Source: JAWKJY01 sp041393535 (GTDB taxonomy: Bacteria; Actinomycetota; Thermoleophilia; Gaiellales; Gaiellaceae). Taken from it: 64,000 bases of DNA. A program made the position numbers and the translations under genes. Shown in pieces: positions 57,122-64,000 of the stretch. Below the pieces are notes generated by a model. That model was not told where the DNA came from. It did not search any database and saw nothing but the letters and a program-made list of their open reading frames with translations. The first letter of the stretch is position 1. Each line of letters starts with the position of its first letter. The stretch is from contig JAWKJY010000003.1 of the NCBI GenBank assembly GCA_041393535.1, positions 310,001 through 374,000 on the forward strand. The letters run 5' to 3'.

Positions 57122-57708
57122 GTGACCGCCCCCGCCGCAGGGATCGCGGGCGCGCGGGCGGGGATCGCCGACACGTCGATCGCGCGCCCGGCACCCTCCC
57201 CCAGAGGCGTGGCGGGCGCGCGGCTCGATCCCGGCGCGCCGCCGGCCGCCGCCATCGCCGACCCCGCCCGCCGGCCGCTCACCACGCTGCTCGTCGAGGA
57301 CGACGACGCCGTCCGCGAGATCGTCCAGACGGTGCTCGAGCGCGAGGGCCACGCCGTCCTGACGGCGGTGAACGGGGCAGAGGCCGTCGCGGTCGGGCTC
57401 GCGCACGGCAGCCCGATCGACCTGCTCGTGACCGACGTCGTGCTCCCGCGCATGACGGGCTTCGACGTGGCCGACCGGCTGCGCGAGTCGCATCCGAACG
57501 TCACCGTCCTCTTCGTCTCCGGCTACCTCGAGCGGACCCTGCGGATGCTGCTCGAGCGCGCGGGCATCGACGCCCGGGACGAGCGCTCCGCGACGCGGGG
57601 ATCCTCGAGGCCGGCTCGTCCCTCCTGCTCAAGCCGTTCACGCCGTCCGAGCTGCGGGCGCGCGTGCGAACCCTGCTCGGCGCGCCCGAGCGGGCCACGC
57701 GAGGGTAG
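57122..57708 (+). CDS. Response regulator receiver protein (frameshifted)
   Basis: A receiver domain starts at about residue 54 (L-T-T-L-L-V-E-D-D-D-A-V), with Asp105 in L-L-V-T-D-V-V-L-P-R and F-V-S-G-Y-L. After residue about 160 the expected tail G-I-L-E-A-G-S-S-L-L-L-K-P-F-T-P is found in the next frame, ending at TAG 57706-57708. One G appears to be missing in the G-run near 57597-57602. The family resembles receivers attached to hybrid kinases (V-L-F-V-S-G-Y, L-L-K-P-F). The first 50 residues are Ala/Pro-rich and the true start may be further in. The preceding gap 56931-57121 shows nothing. Confidence 0.75.
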
Positions 57709-57709
57709 G

Positions 57710-57765
57710 GCGGGGCGCTCGGAACTCCGGCCGTGGGCAGACGGCCGGAGTTCCGAGCGCCCCGC
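57710..57765 (+). terminator. Perfect 25-bp hairpin after the receiver gene
   Basis: Arms 57710-57734 and 57741-57765 are perfectly complementary, loop GGGCAG, starting 1 nt after the stop at 57708. A CTGCCC at 57775-57780 could pair with the loop. The same loop occurs in the 27-bp hairpin at 7364-7423. Confidence 0.75.
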
Positions 57766-57818
57766 TGCGGGCCTGCCCTACGATGGGCTGGCACCGACGG
57801 GAGGAAGGAGCCAGTCCA

Positions 57819-58475
57819 ATGGCGATCGAGCTCGATCCCACCACCGACCCCTGGGTCAAGCGCGGCTACGGCCAGGCGCGGATCGAGCCGGGCGAGCGCC
57901 CGGCCGTGCTCGTGGTCGACCTGCAGTACGCGTTCACCGACCCGGAGTTCATCTTCGGCGGCTCGGAGCTGATCGAGCGCGCGACGGTGAACTGCGCCGA
58001 GCTGCTGCACGAGGCGCGGGCCGTCGACGTCCCCGTCTTCCACACGGTCGTCGAGTGGAAGGACGAGAAGGAGCTCGGGCACTGGACGATCAAGCTGCCC
58101 CCGTGCGCCGAGATCACGCCCGGGTCGCGCTGGGCACAGGTCGACGAGCGGCTCTGGGACGACATCGACACGCTGCTGCCGAAGAAGTGGCCGTCGTTCT
58201 TCCACGGCACGCCGCTGATCTCGCTCTTGACCGCGTTGAAGCGCGACACCGTCATCGTCACCGGCTGCACCACCTCCGGGTGCGTGCGGGCGACGACGGT
58301 CGACGCGTTCTCGTATGGCTTCCGCACCATCCTGCCGGAGGACTGCATCGGCGATCAGGGCCGCGACGCGCACGAGTCGAACCTGCGCGACGTGCACCGC
58401 CGCTACGCGGAGGTGACCAGCTCGCGCGAGGTCATCTCGTACCTCCAGGGCCTGCGCGAGGGCGCGGCCGTCTGA
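57819..58475 (+). CDS. Isochorismatase-family cysteine hydrolase
   Basis: 218 residues from ATG 57819, preceded by GGGAGGAAGGAG. Triad: Asp in V-L-V-V-D-L-Q-Y-A-F, Lys in L-P-K-K-W-P-S-F-F, Cys in V-T-G-C-T-T-S-G-C-V-R-A-T. The N-terminal leader D-P-W-V-K-R-G-Y-G is shared with N-carbamoylsarcosine amidase-like proteins. The third family member here (others at 1410 and 32203), it is monocistronic and its 3' end overlaps the convergent EamA gene by 44 bp. An amide or carbamoyl substrate is likely. Confidence 0.88.
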   Translation: MAIELDPTTDPWVKRGYGQARIEPGERPAVLVVDLQYAFTDPEFIFGGSELIERATVNCAELLHEARAVDVPVFHTVVEWKDEKELGHWTIKLPPCAEITPGSRWAQVDERLWDDIDTLLPKKWPSFFHGTPLISLLTALKRDTVIVTGCTTSGCVRATTVDAFSYGFRTILPEDCIGDQGRDAHESNLRDVHRRYAEVTSSREVISYLQGLREGAAV

Positions 58476-59313
58476 CCTCGTGCCGGCGCTCGCGCTGGGC
58501 CTGGGCGAGCGTCACGCCGGCGCTCGCGACCACGACCAGCGCGAGCGCCAGCCACTCCGTCGCGGCCAGGCGCTGGTCGAGCACGAGCGCGCCGGCGAGC
58601 GCGCCCGCGGCCGGCCCGAGGCTCATCAGCACGCCGAAGACCCGCGGCGGCACGCGCCGCAGCGCCTCCAGCTCGAGCGAGTAGGGGATCGCGGTCGAGA
58701 GGACGCCGACGGCCAGGCCGAGCCCGAGGACGTGGCCGTCCAGCAGGTCGGCGCCGCCCTGGGCGATCCCGGGGCCGAGCAGCACGAGCGAGCCGACGAG
58801 CGTCGCGACCGCCAGCCCGCTCGGCCCGGGGAAGACGCGGCCGACGCGCGCGGAGAGCAGGATGTAGCCGGCCCAGCAGCCGCCGGCCGCGAGCGCGAGC
58901 AGGATCCCGGCGACGTCCCCGCCGGTCTCGCCGCCGGACAGGAGGCCGATCCCGGCGCCCGCGAGGGCGACCCAGACGAGGTCGAGCGCGCGCCGCGAGA
59001 GCGCGACCGCGAGCCCGAGCGGGCCCACGAACTCGAGCGTCACGGTGATCCCGAGCGGGATCCGCTCGAGCGCGAGGAAGAAGCACGTGTTCATCGCGGC
59101 GAGGACGAGGCCGAACGCGGCGGCGAGCGCCAGCTCGTGCCGCGCCCGCCCGCGGAGGCGCGGCCGGAAGAGCAGCAGCAGGACGAGGCAGCCTGCGACG
59201 GTGCGCAGGACGACCGTCCCGAGCGGGCCGACCTCGTCGAACAGGGTGACGGCGAGGGCCGCGCCGAACTCGACGCTGAGGACGGCCGCGAGGACGAGCG
59301 CGAGCGCGGGCAC
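58432..59313 (-). CDS. EamA/DMT family transporter (RhtA-like exporter)
   Basis: 293 residues with ten hydrophobic helices in two EamA repeats. The second half contains G-V-L-S-T-A-I-P-Y-S-L-E-L-E-A-L-R-R-V and L-M-S-L-G-P-A, as in threonine/homoserine exporters. The C-terminal 25 residues are Arg/Pro-rich and overlap the cysteine-hydrolase 3' end by 44 bp; a misread stop cannot be excluded. It probably exports an amino acid or similar metabolite. Divergent from the FAD oxidoreductase across a 35-bp gap holding back-to-back TAGCGT/TACGCT boxes. Confidence 0.87.
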   Translation of the reverse strand: MPALALVLAAVLSVEFGAALAVTLFDEVGPLGTVVLRTVAGCLVLLLLFRPRLRGRARHELALAAAFGLVLAAMNTCFFLALERIPLGITVTLEFVGPLGLAVALSRRALDLVWVALAGAGIGLLSGGETGGDVAGILLALAAGGCWAGYILLSARVGRVFPGPSGLAVATLVGSLVLLGPGIAQGGADLLDGHVLGLGLAVGVLSTAIPYSLELEALRRVPPRVFGVLMSLGPAAGALAGALVLDQRLAATEWLALALVVVASAGVTLAQAQRERRHEVRRPRPRAGPGGTR

Positions 59314-59348
59314 GGACGCGTAGCGTATGCCCCGATGGGAGCGGCCGA

Positions 59349-60464
59349 GTGAGCGAGCTGCCGGCGAGCGCGCCGGTCGTCGTCGTCGGGGGCGGGATCA
59401 TGGGCGCGAGCGCGCTCTACCACCTCGCGACGCTCGGCTGCGCGGACGCGCTGCTCGTCGAGCGCGACCAGCTCGGGGCCGGCTCGACCAGCCGCGCCGC
59501 GGGCGGCGTGCGCGCGCAGTTCTCCGACGAGCTGAACGTCCGCGTCTCGCTCGAGTGCATCCGCCGGTTCGAGCGGTTCGCCGAGGAGCCCGGCGGCGAG
59601 ATCGACCTCCGCCAGTGGGGCTACCTCTTCCTGCTCTCGACCCCGGAGGAGGAGGCGGCGTTCCGCGCGGCGCTCGCGCTCCAGCAGTCGCTCGGCGTCC
59701 CGTCGCGCTGGCTCTCGCCGGACGAGGCCGCGGCGATCGTGCCGGGCATCGTGACCGACGACCTCGTCGGCGCCACCTTCTGCCCGATCGACGGCTACGC
59801 GACGCCCGAGGCCGCGGTGCAGGGCTACGCGCAGGGTGCCGGCCGGCTCGGCGCGCGGATCGTCCAGGGCTGCCCGGTCGAGCGGATCCTCGTCGACGCG
59901 GGCCGCGTCGTCGGCGTCGAGACGGCGCGGGGGAGGGTCGCGACCGAGCGGGTCGTCCTGACCGCGGGGATCTGGTCGCGCGAGCTCGCCGCGAGCGCCG
60001 GGCTCGACCTGCCGGTCGAGCCGGAGCTGCGCCACATCTGGTTCACCGAGCCGGGCGACCCGCTGCCGCACGAGCTGCCGCTGACGATCGACTTCGCGAC
60101 GGGCTTCTACGTCCACCGCGAGGGACGCGGCCTGCTCTTCGGCGGGCGCGAGCAGACGATCGAGGACCTGGCGCCCGTCGCGGCCGCGCGGCTGCCGGCC
60201 ATGGCCGAGCTGGAGGTCCGCGGCGGCTGGTCGGGCTACTACGAGGTCAGCCCCGACCACAACGCGATCGTCGGGGCGTGCGTCGACCCGGCGGGGCTCG
60301 TCTACGCGACGGGCTTCTCCGGCCACGGCTTCCAGCAGGGACCGGTGATCGGCGAGCACGTCGCGCGCCTCGCGCTCGGCCTCGAGACGCCGTTCGACCT
60401 CTCGGCCCTCGCGGTCGACCGCTTCGCCGCCGGCTCGCTCGTGCCCGAGCGGCACGTGATCTAG
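59349..60464 (+). CDS. FAD-dependent oxidoreductase (DAO / sarcosine oxidase beta-like)
   Basis: 371 residues from GTG 59349. N-terminal V-V-V-G-G-G-I-M-G-A-S Rossmann motif, R-A-A-G-G-V-R-A-Q-F (FAD contact), and C-terminal G-F-S-G-H-G-F-Q-Q-G-P. This is the D-amino-acid oxidase superfamily: sarcosine, dimethylglycine or glycine oxidase-like, oxidising a secondary or primary amine to an imine. Following an N-carbamoylsarcosine-amidase-type hydrolase (57819), it would fit a carbamoylsarcosine/sarcosine or related N-methyl amino acid route. Intact, no frameshift. Confidence 0.88.
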   Translation: MSELPASAPVVVVGGGIMGASALYHLATLGCADALLVERDQLGAGSTSRAAGGVRAQFSDELNVRVSLECIRRFERFAEEPGGEIDLRQWGYLFLLSTPEEEAAFRAALALQQSLGVPSRWLSPDEAAAIVPGIVTDDLVGATFCPIDGYATPEAAVQGYAQGAGRLGARIVQGCPVERILVDAGRVVGVETARGRVATERVVLTAGIWSRELAASAGLDLPVEPELRHIWFTEPGDPLPHELPLTIDFATGFYVHREGRGLLFGGREQTIEDLAPVAAARLPAMAELEVRGGWSGYYEVSPDHNAIVGACVDPAGLVYATGFSGHGFQQGPVIGEHVARLALGLETPFDLSALAVDRFAAGSLVPERHVI

Positions 60465-60486
60465 CCGCCGCCGGGCTGCCGGGGGC

Positions 60487-60520
60487 GCGGGCCGGCGCCG
60501 CGGGCGCGGCGCCGGCCCGC
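60487..60520. terminator. Bidirectional hairpin between convergent genes
   Basis: GCGGGCCGGCGCCGC (60487-60501) pairs perfectly over 15 bp with 60506-60520, loop GGGC, between stops at 60464 and 60526. Confidence 0.75.
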
Positions 60521-60525
60521 ACGGC

Positions 60526-62547
60526 TCAGCGCCGGCGCTCGAGCGAGGAGCGGTGGTCGAGCCGGACGTCGAGCAGGCCGACGTCCCGGCCGGCGCCGCC
60601 GACGAGCCAGTCCGCCCGGCCGTCCCGGGCGTCGAGGCGGTCGTCGCCGGCCCCGCCGAGCAGCCGGTCCCCGACCCCGCTCCGATCGAGCAGCACGTCG
60701 CCACCGGCCCCGCCCTCGAGGCGGTCGGCGCCCTCGCCGCCCTCCAGCCGGTCGGCGCCCGGCCCGCCCCGGAGCACGTCCCTGCCGGCGCGGCCGTAGA
60801 TCCGGTCGTCGCCGGCGCCGCCGCGCACGACGTCGTTCCCGCCGCGCGCGTCGATCCAGTCGTTCCCGCCGAGCCCGCAGACGACGTCCGGCCCGGGCGT
60901 CCCGACGAGCACGTCGTCGCCCCCGGTGCCGGTGATCGTGCAGGCCGGCGCCTTGCCGTCCGTCGCCGCCGCAGGCAGCGCGGGCACGGGCGGCGTGAAC
61001 GGCCCGGGCTGGGGCGCGGGCTGCGGCGCCGGCGCGGGCTGCACCGGCACGGCGAGCGCGGTGATCGCCGACTCGACCCGGTCGTTCGTCGGCACCGGAT
61101 CGAGGACGGCGCTCGACACGGCGATCGCGCTCGTCAGCGTCCCCGGCGCGGTGGGCCGGGCGACGACGGTCACGGTCGCCGACACGGGCGTCTCGCTCTC
61201 GCTGCGGGCCAGGTCGCCCAGCTGGGCCGTGACGACGCTGCCCGCGATCGAGACCGTGCCCTGGCTGGCGCTCGCCGAAACGAACGCGAGCCCGGGCGGG
61301 AGCGCGTCGGTGACGACCACGCCGGGCGCGGTCAGCGGGCCGCGGTTCGTCGCCGTGATCGTGAACGTCACGTCCGTCCCGACGTAGGCCGGGTCGGGCG
61401 CGACGGCCGCGCCGACCGCCAGATCCGCGGCCGGCGGGTTGTCGGCGGCGCTCTCGTAGACGACCCAGGCGCCGTCGGGCGACCAGGTCGGGGCCCTGTC
61501 GGAGTACGCGGCCGGCGCCGTCAGGGCCGCCGTGCTCGTCGGAGTGCCCGGGTCGGTCGGATCGAACCCGAGCAGCCAGATCGCCGCGCCCGCCGCCTCG
61601 TCGCCGCGCTGGAACGCGATCGTCGTGTCGTCCGGCGAGAAGGCGGGGAAGCCCTCGGCGACGTTGCCGGTCGCGGCCACCTGGAACACCGCCCCGTCGG
61701 CCAGCCGCTTCACGCTGACGTCCGCGTTCGAGCCGGCGCCGCTCTGGAAGGCGAGCCAGAGCCCGTCGTGCGACCAGGACGGGTGGCTCGTGTGGAGGCC
61801 GGGGCTCGTGACGAGCGTCTCCGGGCCGACCGGCTGGCCGGTCGCCGGGTCGAAGCCGATCCGGACGATGTGCGCGTTGCGGCCGCTGCCGCGCGAGAAC
61901 GCGATGCTCTGCCCGTCGGGCGCCCAGGCGGGCTGGTAGCTGGGCCCGGCGAGTCCGCCCGACCCGCTCCCGGGCGGGCTGCTCGTCAGCATGCGCGCGT
62001 CGGTGCCGTCGGCGCGCATGACCCAGACCTGCGTGTCGGCCAGCCCGGACGTCCCCGCCGCGGGGGCGCTGTCGTACGCGATCCACGCGCCGTCGGGCGA
62101 CCAGGCGGGGTCGTCGTCGTTGACGGGCACGTCCCCGGACTCGCCCGCCACGACCGTGTTGTCGGTGAGCTGGACGACGTTCGAGCCGTCGGCGTCCATC
62201 ACGTAGAGCTCGGAGTCCGTGGTGCCGTCGCTCGGCGCCGGCCGCGTGCTCGAGAAGAGGATCCTCGACCCCGCGAGCGTGCCGGTGAAGCCGGGCGCGT
62301 TCGGCTGGGCGTCGTTCCACTGGTTCTCGACGGAGCCGACCTGGGTCAGGCGCTCTGCGGCGCCCCCGCCAGCGGGGATCCGGTAGAGCGAGGCGGGGGC
62401 GGCCCAGCCCTCGTCCTCCTCGTGCCCGGCCGGCTTGCCGTGGGCCCCCGGGCCCGCGCCGGCGCCGGCGACGAGCGCGCCGGCCACGACCGCGGCGCCC
62501 GCCACCGCGCGCCGGAGCGCACGGCTCGATGCGATGCGCATCCTCAC
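60526..62547 (-). CDS. Secreted PD40 propeller - DUF11 - RTX repeat protein
   Basis: 673 residues from GTG 62547 (AGGAGG upstream). Signal peptide (A-G-A-A-V-V-A-G-A-L-V-A), then a propeller (about 60-370) with repeated W-S-P-D-G-A-W / F-S-P-D-D units, a DUF11-type immunoglobulin-like domain (about 375-490, A-T-N-R-G-P-L-T-A-P-G), a Pro-rich linker, and about ten RTX nonapeptides (G-G-x-G-x-D-x-L/I-x) to the end, expected to bind calcium. No enzyme motif. A surface or secreted binding protein. Tandem with a similar protein at 62624-64000, separated by a hairpin. Confidence 0.85.
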   Translation of the reverse strand: MRMRIASSRALRRAVAGAAVVAGALVAGAGAGPGAHGKPAGHEEDEGWAAPASLYRIPAGGGAAERLTQVGSVENQWNDAQPNAPGFTGTLAGSRILFSSTRPAPSDGTTDSELYVMDADGSNVVQLTDNTVVAGESGDVPVNDDDPAWSPDGAWIAYDSAPAAGTSGLADTQVWVMRADGTDARMLTSSPPGSGSGGLAGPSYQPAWAPDGQSIAFSRGSGRNAHIVRIGFDPATGQPVGPETLVTSPGLHTSHPSWSHDGLWLAFQSGAGSNADVSVKRLADGAVFQVAATGNVAEGFPAFSPDDTTIAFQRGDEAAGAAIWLLGFDPTDPGTPTSTAALTAPAAYSDRAPTWSPDGAWVVYESAADNPPAADLAVGAAVAPDPAYVGTDVTFTITATNRGPLTAPGVVVTDALPPGLAFVSASASQGTVSIAGSVVTAQLGDLARSESETPVSATVTVVARPTAPGTLTSAIAVSSAVLDPVPTNDRVESAITALAVPVQPAPAPQPAPQPGPFTPPVPALPAAATDGKAPACTITGTGGDDVLVGTPGPDVVCGLGGNDWIDARGGNDVVRGGAGDDRIYGRAGRDVLRGGPGADRLEGGEGADRLEGGAGGDVLLDRSGVGDRLLGGAGDDRLDARDGRADWLVGGAGRDVGLLDVRLDHRSSLERRR

Positions 62548-62577
62548 TGCCTTGTCCTCCTCGCTCGAGGCGGCGGC

Positions 62578-62607
62578 GGCCCGGCCGGGCATCTGCCCGG
62601 CCGGGCC
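62578..62607 (-). terminator. Hairpin between the two RTX-repeat genes
   Basis: GGCCCGGCCGGGC (62578-62590) and GCCCGGCCGGGCC (62595-62607) form a perfect 13-bp stem with loop ATCT, 16 nt after the stop of the upstream gene. No T-run. Confidence 0.7.
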
Positions 62608-62623
62608 GGCCGACCCGCCTGCG

Positions 62624-64000
62624 TCAGAGCACGCGCTCGATCCGACGGAGCAGGTCGAGCGCCGCGTCGACGACGGCCGTGTCGAGGCCGGCGTTCCCGT
62701 CGAGCCGGTCGGGCGTGCCGTCGCGCGCCTCGAGCCGGTCGTTGCCGGTGCCGCCCGCCATCACGTCCCTGCCGCCGCCGCCGACGAGCCGGTCGCGGTC
62801 GGCGTCGCCCCGGAGCCGGTCGGCGCCTGTGCCGCCGAGCAGGACGTCCCTGCCCGGGCCACCGGCCAGGGTGTCCGGGTCGCCGTTCCCGGCGAGCCGG
62901 TCGTTGCCGCCGGCGCCCAGCAGGATGTCGCGTCCGGGGCCGCCGATCAGGTCGTCGGCGTCGGCCTCTCCGCGGATCCCGTCCGCGCCGGCCTGGCCGT
63001 CGAGCCGGTCGCGGCCGGCGCCGCCGCGCAGGTCGTCGTCGCCTGCTCCGCCCTTGACGACGTCGCGGCCGTCGCCGGCGATCACGCGGTCGTTCCCGGC
63101 GCCCGCGAAGACCGTGTCGTCGCCGGGGCCGCCCTCGACGACGTCGTCGCCGCCCGCCGCGTAGACGATGTCGTCGCCGCCGAGCGCGCAGACGTGGTCG
63201 GGGCCCGCCGTGCCGGGGATCAGGTCGTCGCCCGGCGTGCCGACGATCGTGCACGGGCTGGCCGGCGGGGTGGGCGGTGCGGGCTCGACGGGCGGCGCCG
63301 GCCTCGGGCTCACCGTGGTCGTCGCCTCCGCGGCGTTGTTCGCCGTGCTCGGGTCGGGCTGGTCGCCGACGGCCGAGGCGCTCGCCGCGATCGTGCCGGC
63401 GTCGCCGGTGGTGACGAGGATGCCGACCTGCTCCTGCTCGCCGGTGAAGACGCCGCCGAGCGCGCACGTGACCGGCACGGTGGTCGTGCAGGCCCCGCTC
63501 GTCGTCGCGGTCGAGGCGACCGTCACGCCCGCGGGCAGCGCGATCGTGACGACGACGCCGGTCGCGGGCGTCGGCCCCGCGTTCGCGACGGTCACGTTGT
63601 AGAGCAGCTTCTCCCCGGACACGACCGGGTCGGGGCTGTCGGTGATCGCGACGGCCAGGTCGGACGAGGGCACCGTCTGCCAGTCGGGCATCTGGTCCTT
63701 CGGGCCGGTCGAGCTCGCGTCGGTCGTCAGCCGCACCTGGTCGGTCCCGTCCGCCTTCATCGAGTAGAGCTCGAGGTTGCCGACGTCGGTCGGCTCCTCG
63801 GGCGGGGCGAGCAGCTTGCCGCTCTCGCTCGCGGGCGGGGTGCCGTGGCGCGACGTCTGGAAGACGATGCGGGTGCCGTCGGGCGACCAGACGGGGTTCG
63901 TGTCCGAGTAGGTCGTCGGCTCCGTCACCGGCTTCGCCGCGCCGCCGGTCGAGGCGATCGTCCAGATCCCGGACCCGACCGCCTCGTCGCCGCGGGCGAA
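62624..64000 (-). CDS. Secreted PD40 propeller - DUF11 - RTX repeat protein (5' end outside window)
   Basis: At least 458 residues; the frame remains open to the window edge, so the N-terminus and signal are missing. Visible: the last propeller blades (V-W-S-P-D-G-T-R-I-V-F near the edge), a DUF11-like domain (V-A-N-A-G-P-T-P-A-T-G), a Pro-rich linker, then about eighteen RTX nonapeptides, the longest array here. It ends without a hydrophobic anchor, so a soluble secreted form is likely. A paralogue of 60526-62547 with the same domain order. Secretion of RTX proteins is usually by type I systems; none is in this window, but a Sec signal on the paralogue suggests Sec export. Confidence 0.85.
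   Translation of the reverse strand, partial: FARGDEAVGSGIWTIASTGGAAKPVTEPTTYSDTNPVWSPDGTRIVFQTSRHGTPPASESGKLLAPPEEPTDVGNLELYSMKADGTDQVRLTTDASSTGPKDQMPDWQTVPSSDLAVAITDSPDPVVSGEKLLYNVTVANAGPTPATGVVVTIALPAGVTVASTATTSGACTTTVPVTCALGGVFTGEQEQVGILVTTGDAGTIAASASAVGDQPDPSTANNAAEATTTVSPRPAPPVEPAPPTPPASPCTIVGTPGDDLIPGTAGPDHVCALGGDDIVYAAGGDDVVEGGPGDDTVFAGAGNDRVIAGDGRDVVKGGAGDDDLRGGAGRDRLDGQAGADGIRGEADADDLIGGPGRDILLGAGGNDRLAGNGDPDTLAGGPGRDVLLGGTGADRLRGDADRDRLVGGGGRDVMAGGTGNDRLEARDGTPDRLDGNAGLDTAVVDAALDLLRRIERVL

Overview
The window is very GC-rich, with strong G/C bias at third codon positions, short intergenic gaps, many GTG starts and many 4-bp start/stop overlaps (ATGA, GTGA). Its best-fitting promoters read TTGNAT - 18 bp - TAGNNT, and several starts lie 6-7 nt after a TANNNT box with no Shine-Dalgarno, as in leaderless actinobacterial mRNAs. 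Gene content and style suggest a soil actinobacterium of the Thermoleophilia/Solirubrobacterales type. That placement is an inference: there is no rRNA or marker gene here. No phage, transposon, tRNA or CRISPR was seen.

Layout. (1) 1-4.3 kb, minus: a catabolic operon of HpcH/CitE-type lyase, CaiB/BaiF CoA-transferase, cysteine hydrolase, quinone-oxidoreductase-like dehydrogenase and a cut-off DehI-like gene, divergent from a GntR regulator and an amidase (4.4-6.5 kb). (2) 6.5-9.6 kb: orphan OmpR-type regulator, GAF protein, and an AtzG/GatC-like small protein with a frameshifted amidase. (3) 9.7-18 kb: a sulfur-oxidation module of persulfide dioxygenase-rhodanese, fused FeS/NrfD subunit, cytoplasmic molybdopterin oxidoreductase (SoeABC-like) and SulP permease, with a divergent LysR. 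(4) 18-27.2 kb, minus: a branched-chain-amino-acid-type ABC importer with two tandem lipoprotein binding proteins, followed by MaoC, a DszC-like monooxygenase and its flavin reductase. (5) 27.3-32.9 kb, minus: two polysaccharide-deacetylase/PuuE-type hydrolases, a PEP-mutase/isocitrate-lyase-family enzyme, an alpha/beta-fold protein without a catalytic triad, a second DszC-like monooxygenase and a cysteine hydrolase. (6) 33-42.9 kb: a TolB-like propeller protein, LeuCD-like dehydratase, amidase, two SDRs, M19 dipeptidase, GMC oxidoreductase and alpha/beta hydrolase. (7) 43-51.9 kb: a third DszC-like monooxygenase paired with a second triad-less alpha/beta protein and a flavin reductase, then SDR, PuuE-like deacetylase, hydantoinase-like amidohydrolase, PEP-mutase-family enzyme and cyclase. 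(8) 51.9-57.7 kb: a very large multi-GAF histidine kinase and three response regulators. (9) 57.8-64 kb: cysteine hydrolase, EamA exporter, FAD oxidoreductase and two secreted propeller/RTX-repeat proteins, the last cut by the window edge.

How the genes may work together (inference): import, flavin-dependent monooxygenation, ring or amide opening, ammonia release by cysteine hydrolases and amidases, then CoA or C-C lyase chemistry. The sulfur module would dispose of persulfide or sulfite. Five genes carry apparent 1-nt deletions in or beside G/C runs and one gene carries an implausible poly-C/G block, so some breaks are probably base-calling errors. The most unusual structure is a roughly 110-140-nt intergenic element in four clear copies and one degenerate copy, always between co-directional genes or before a catabolic gene and always in the same orientation relative to transcription.
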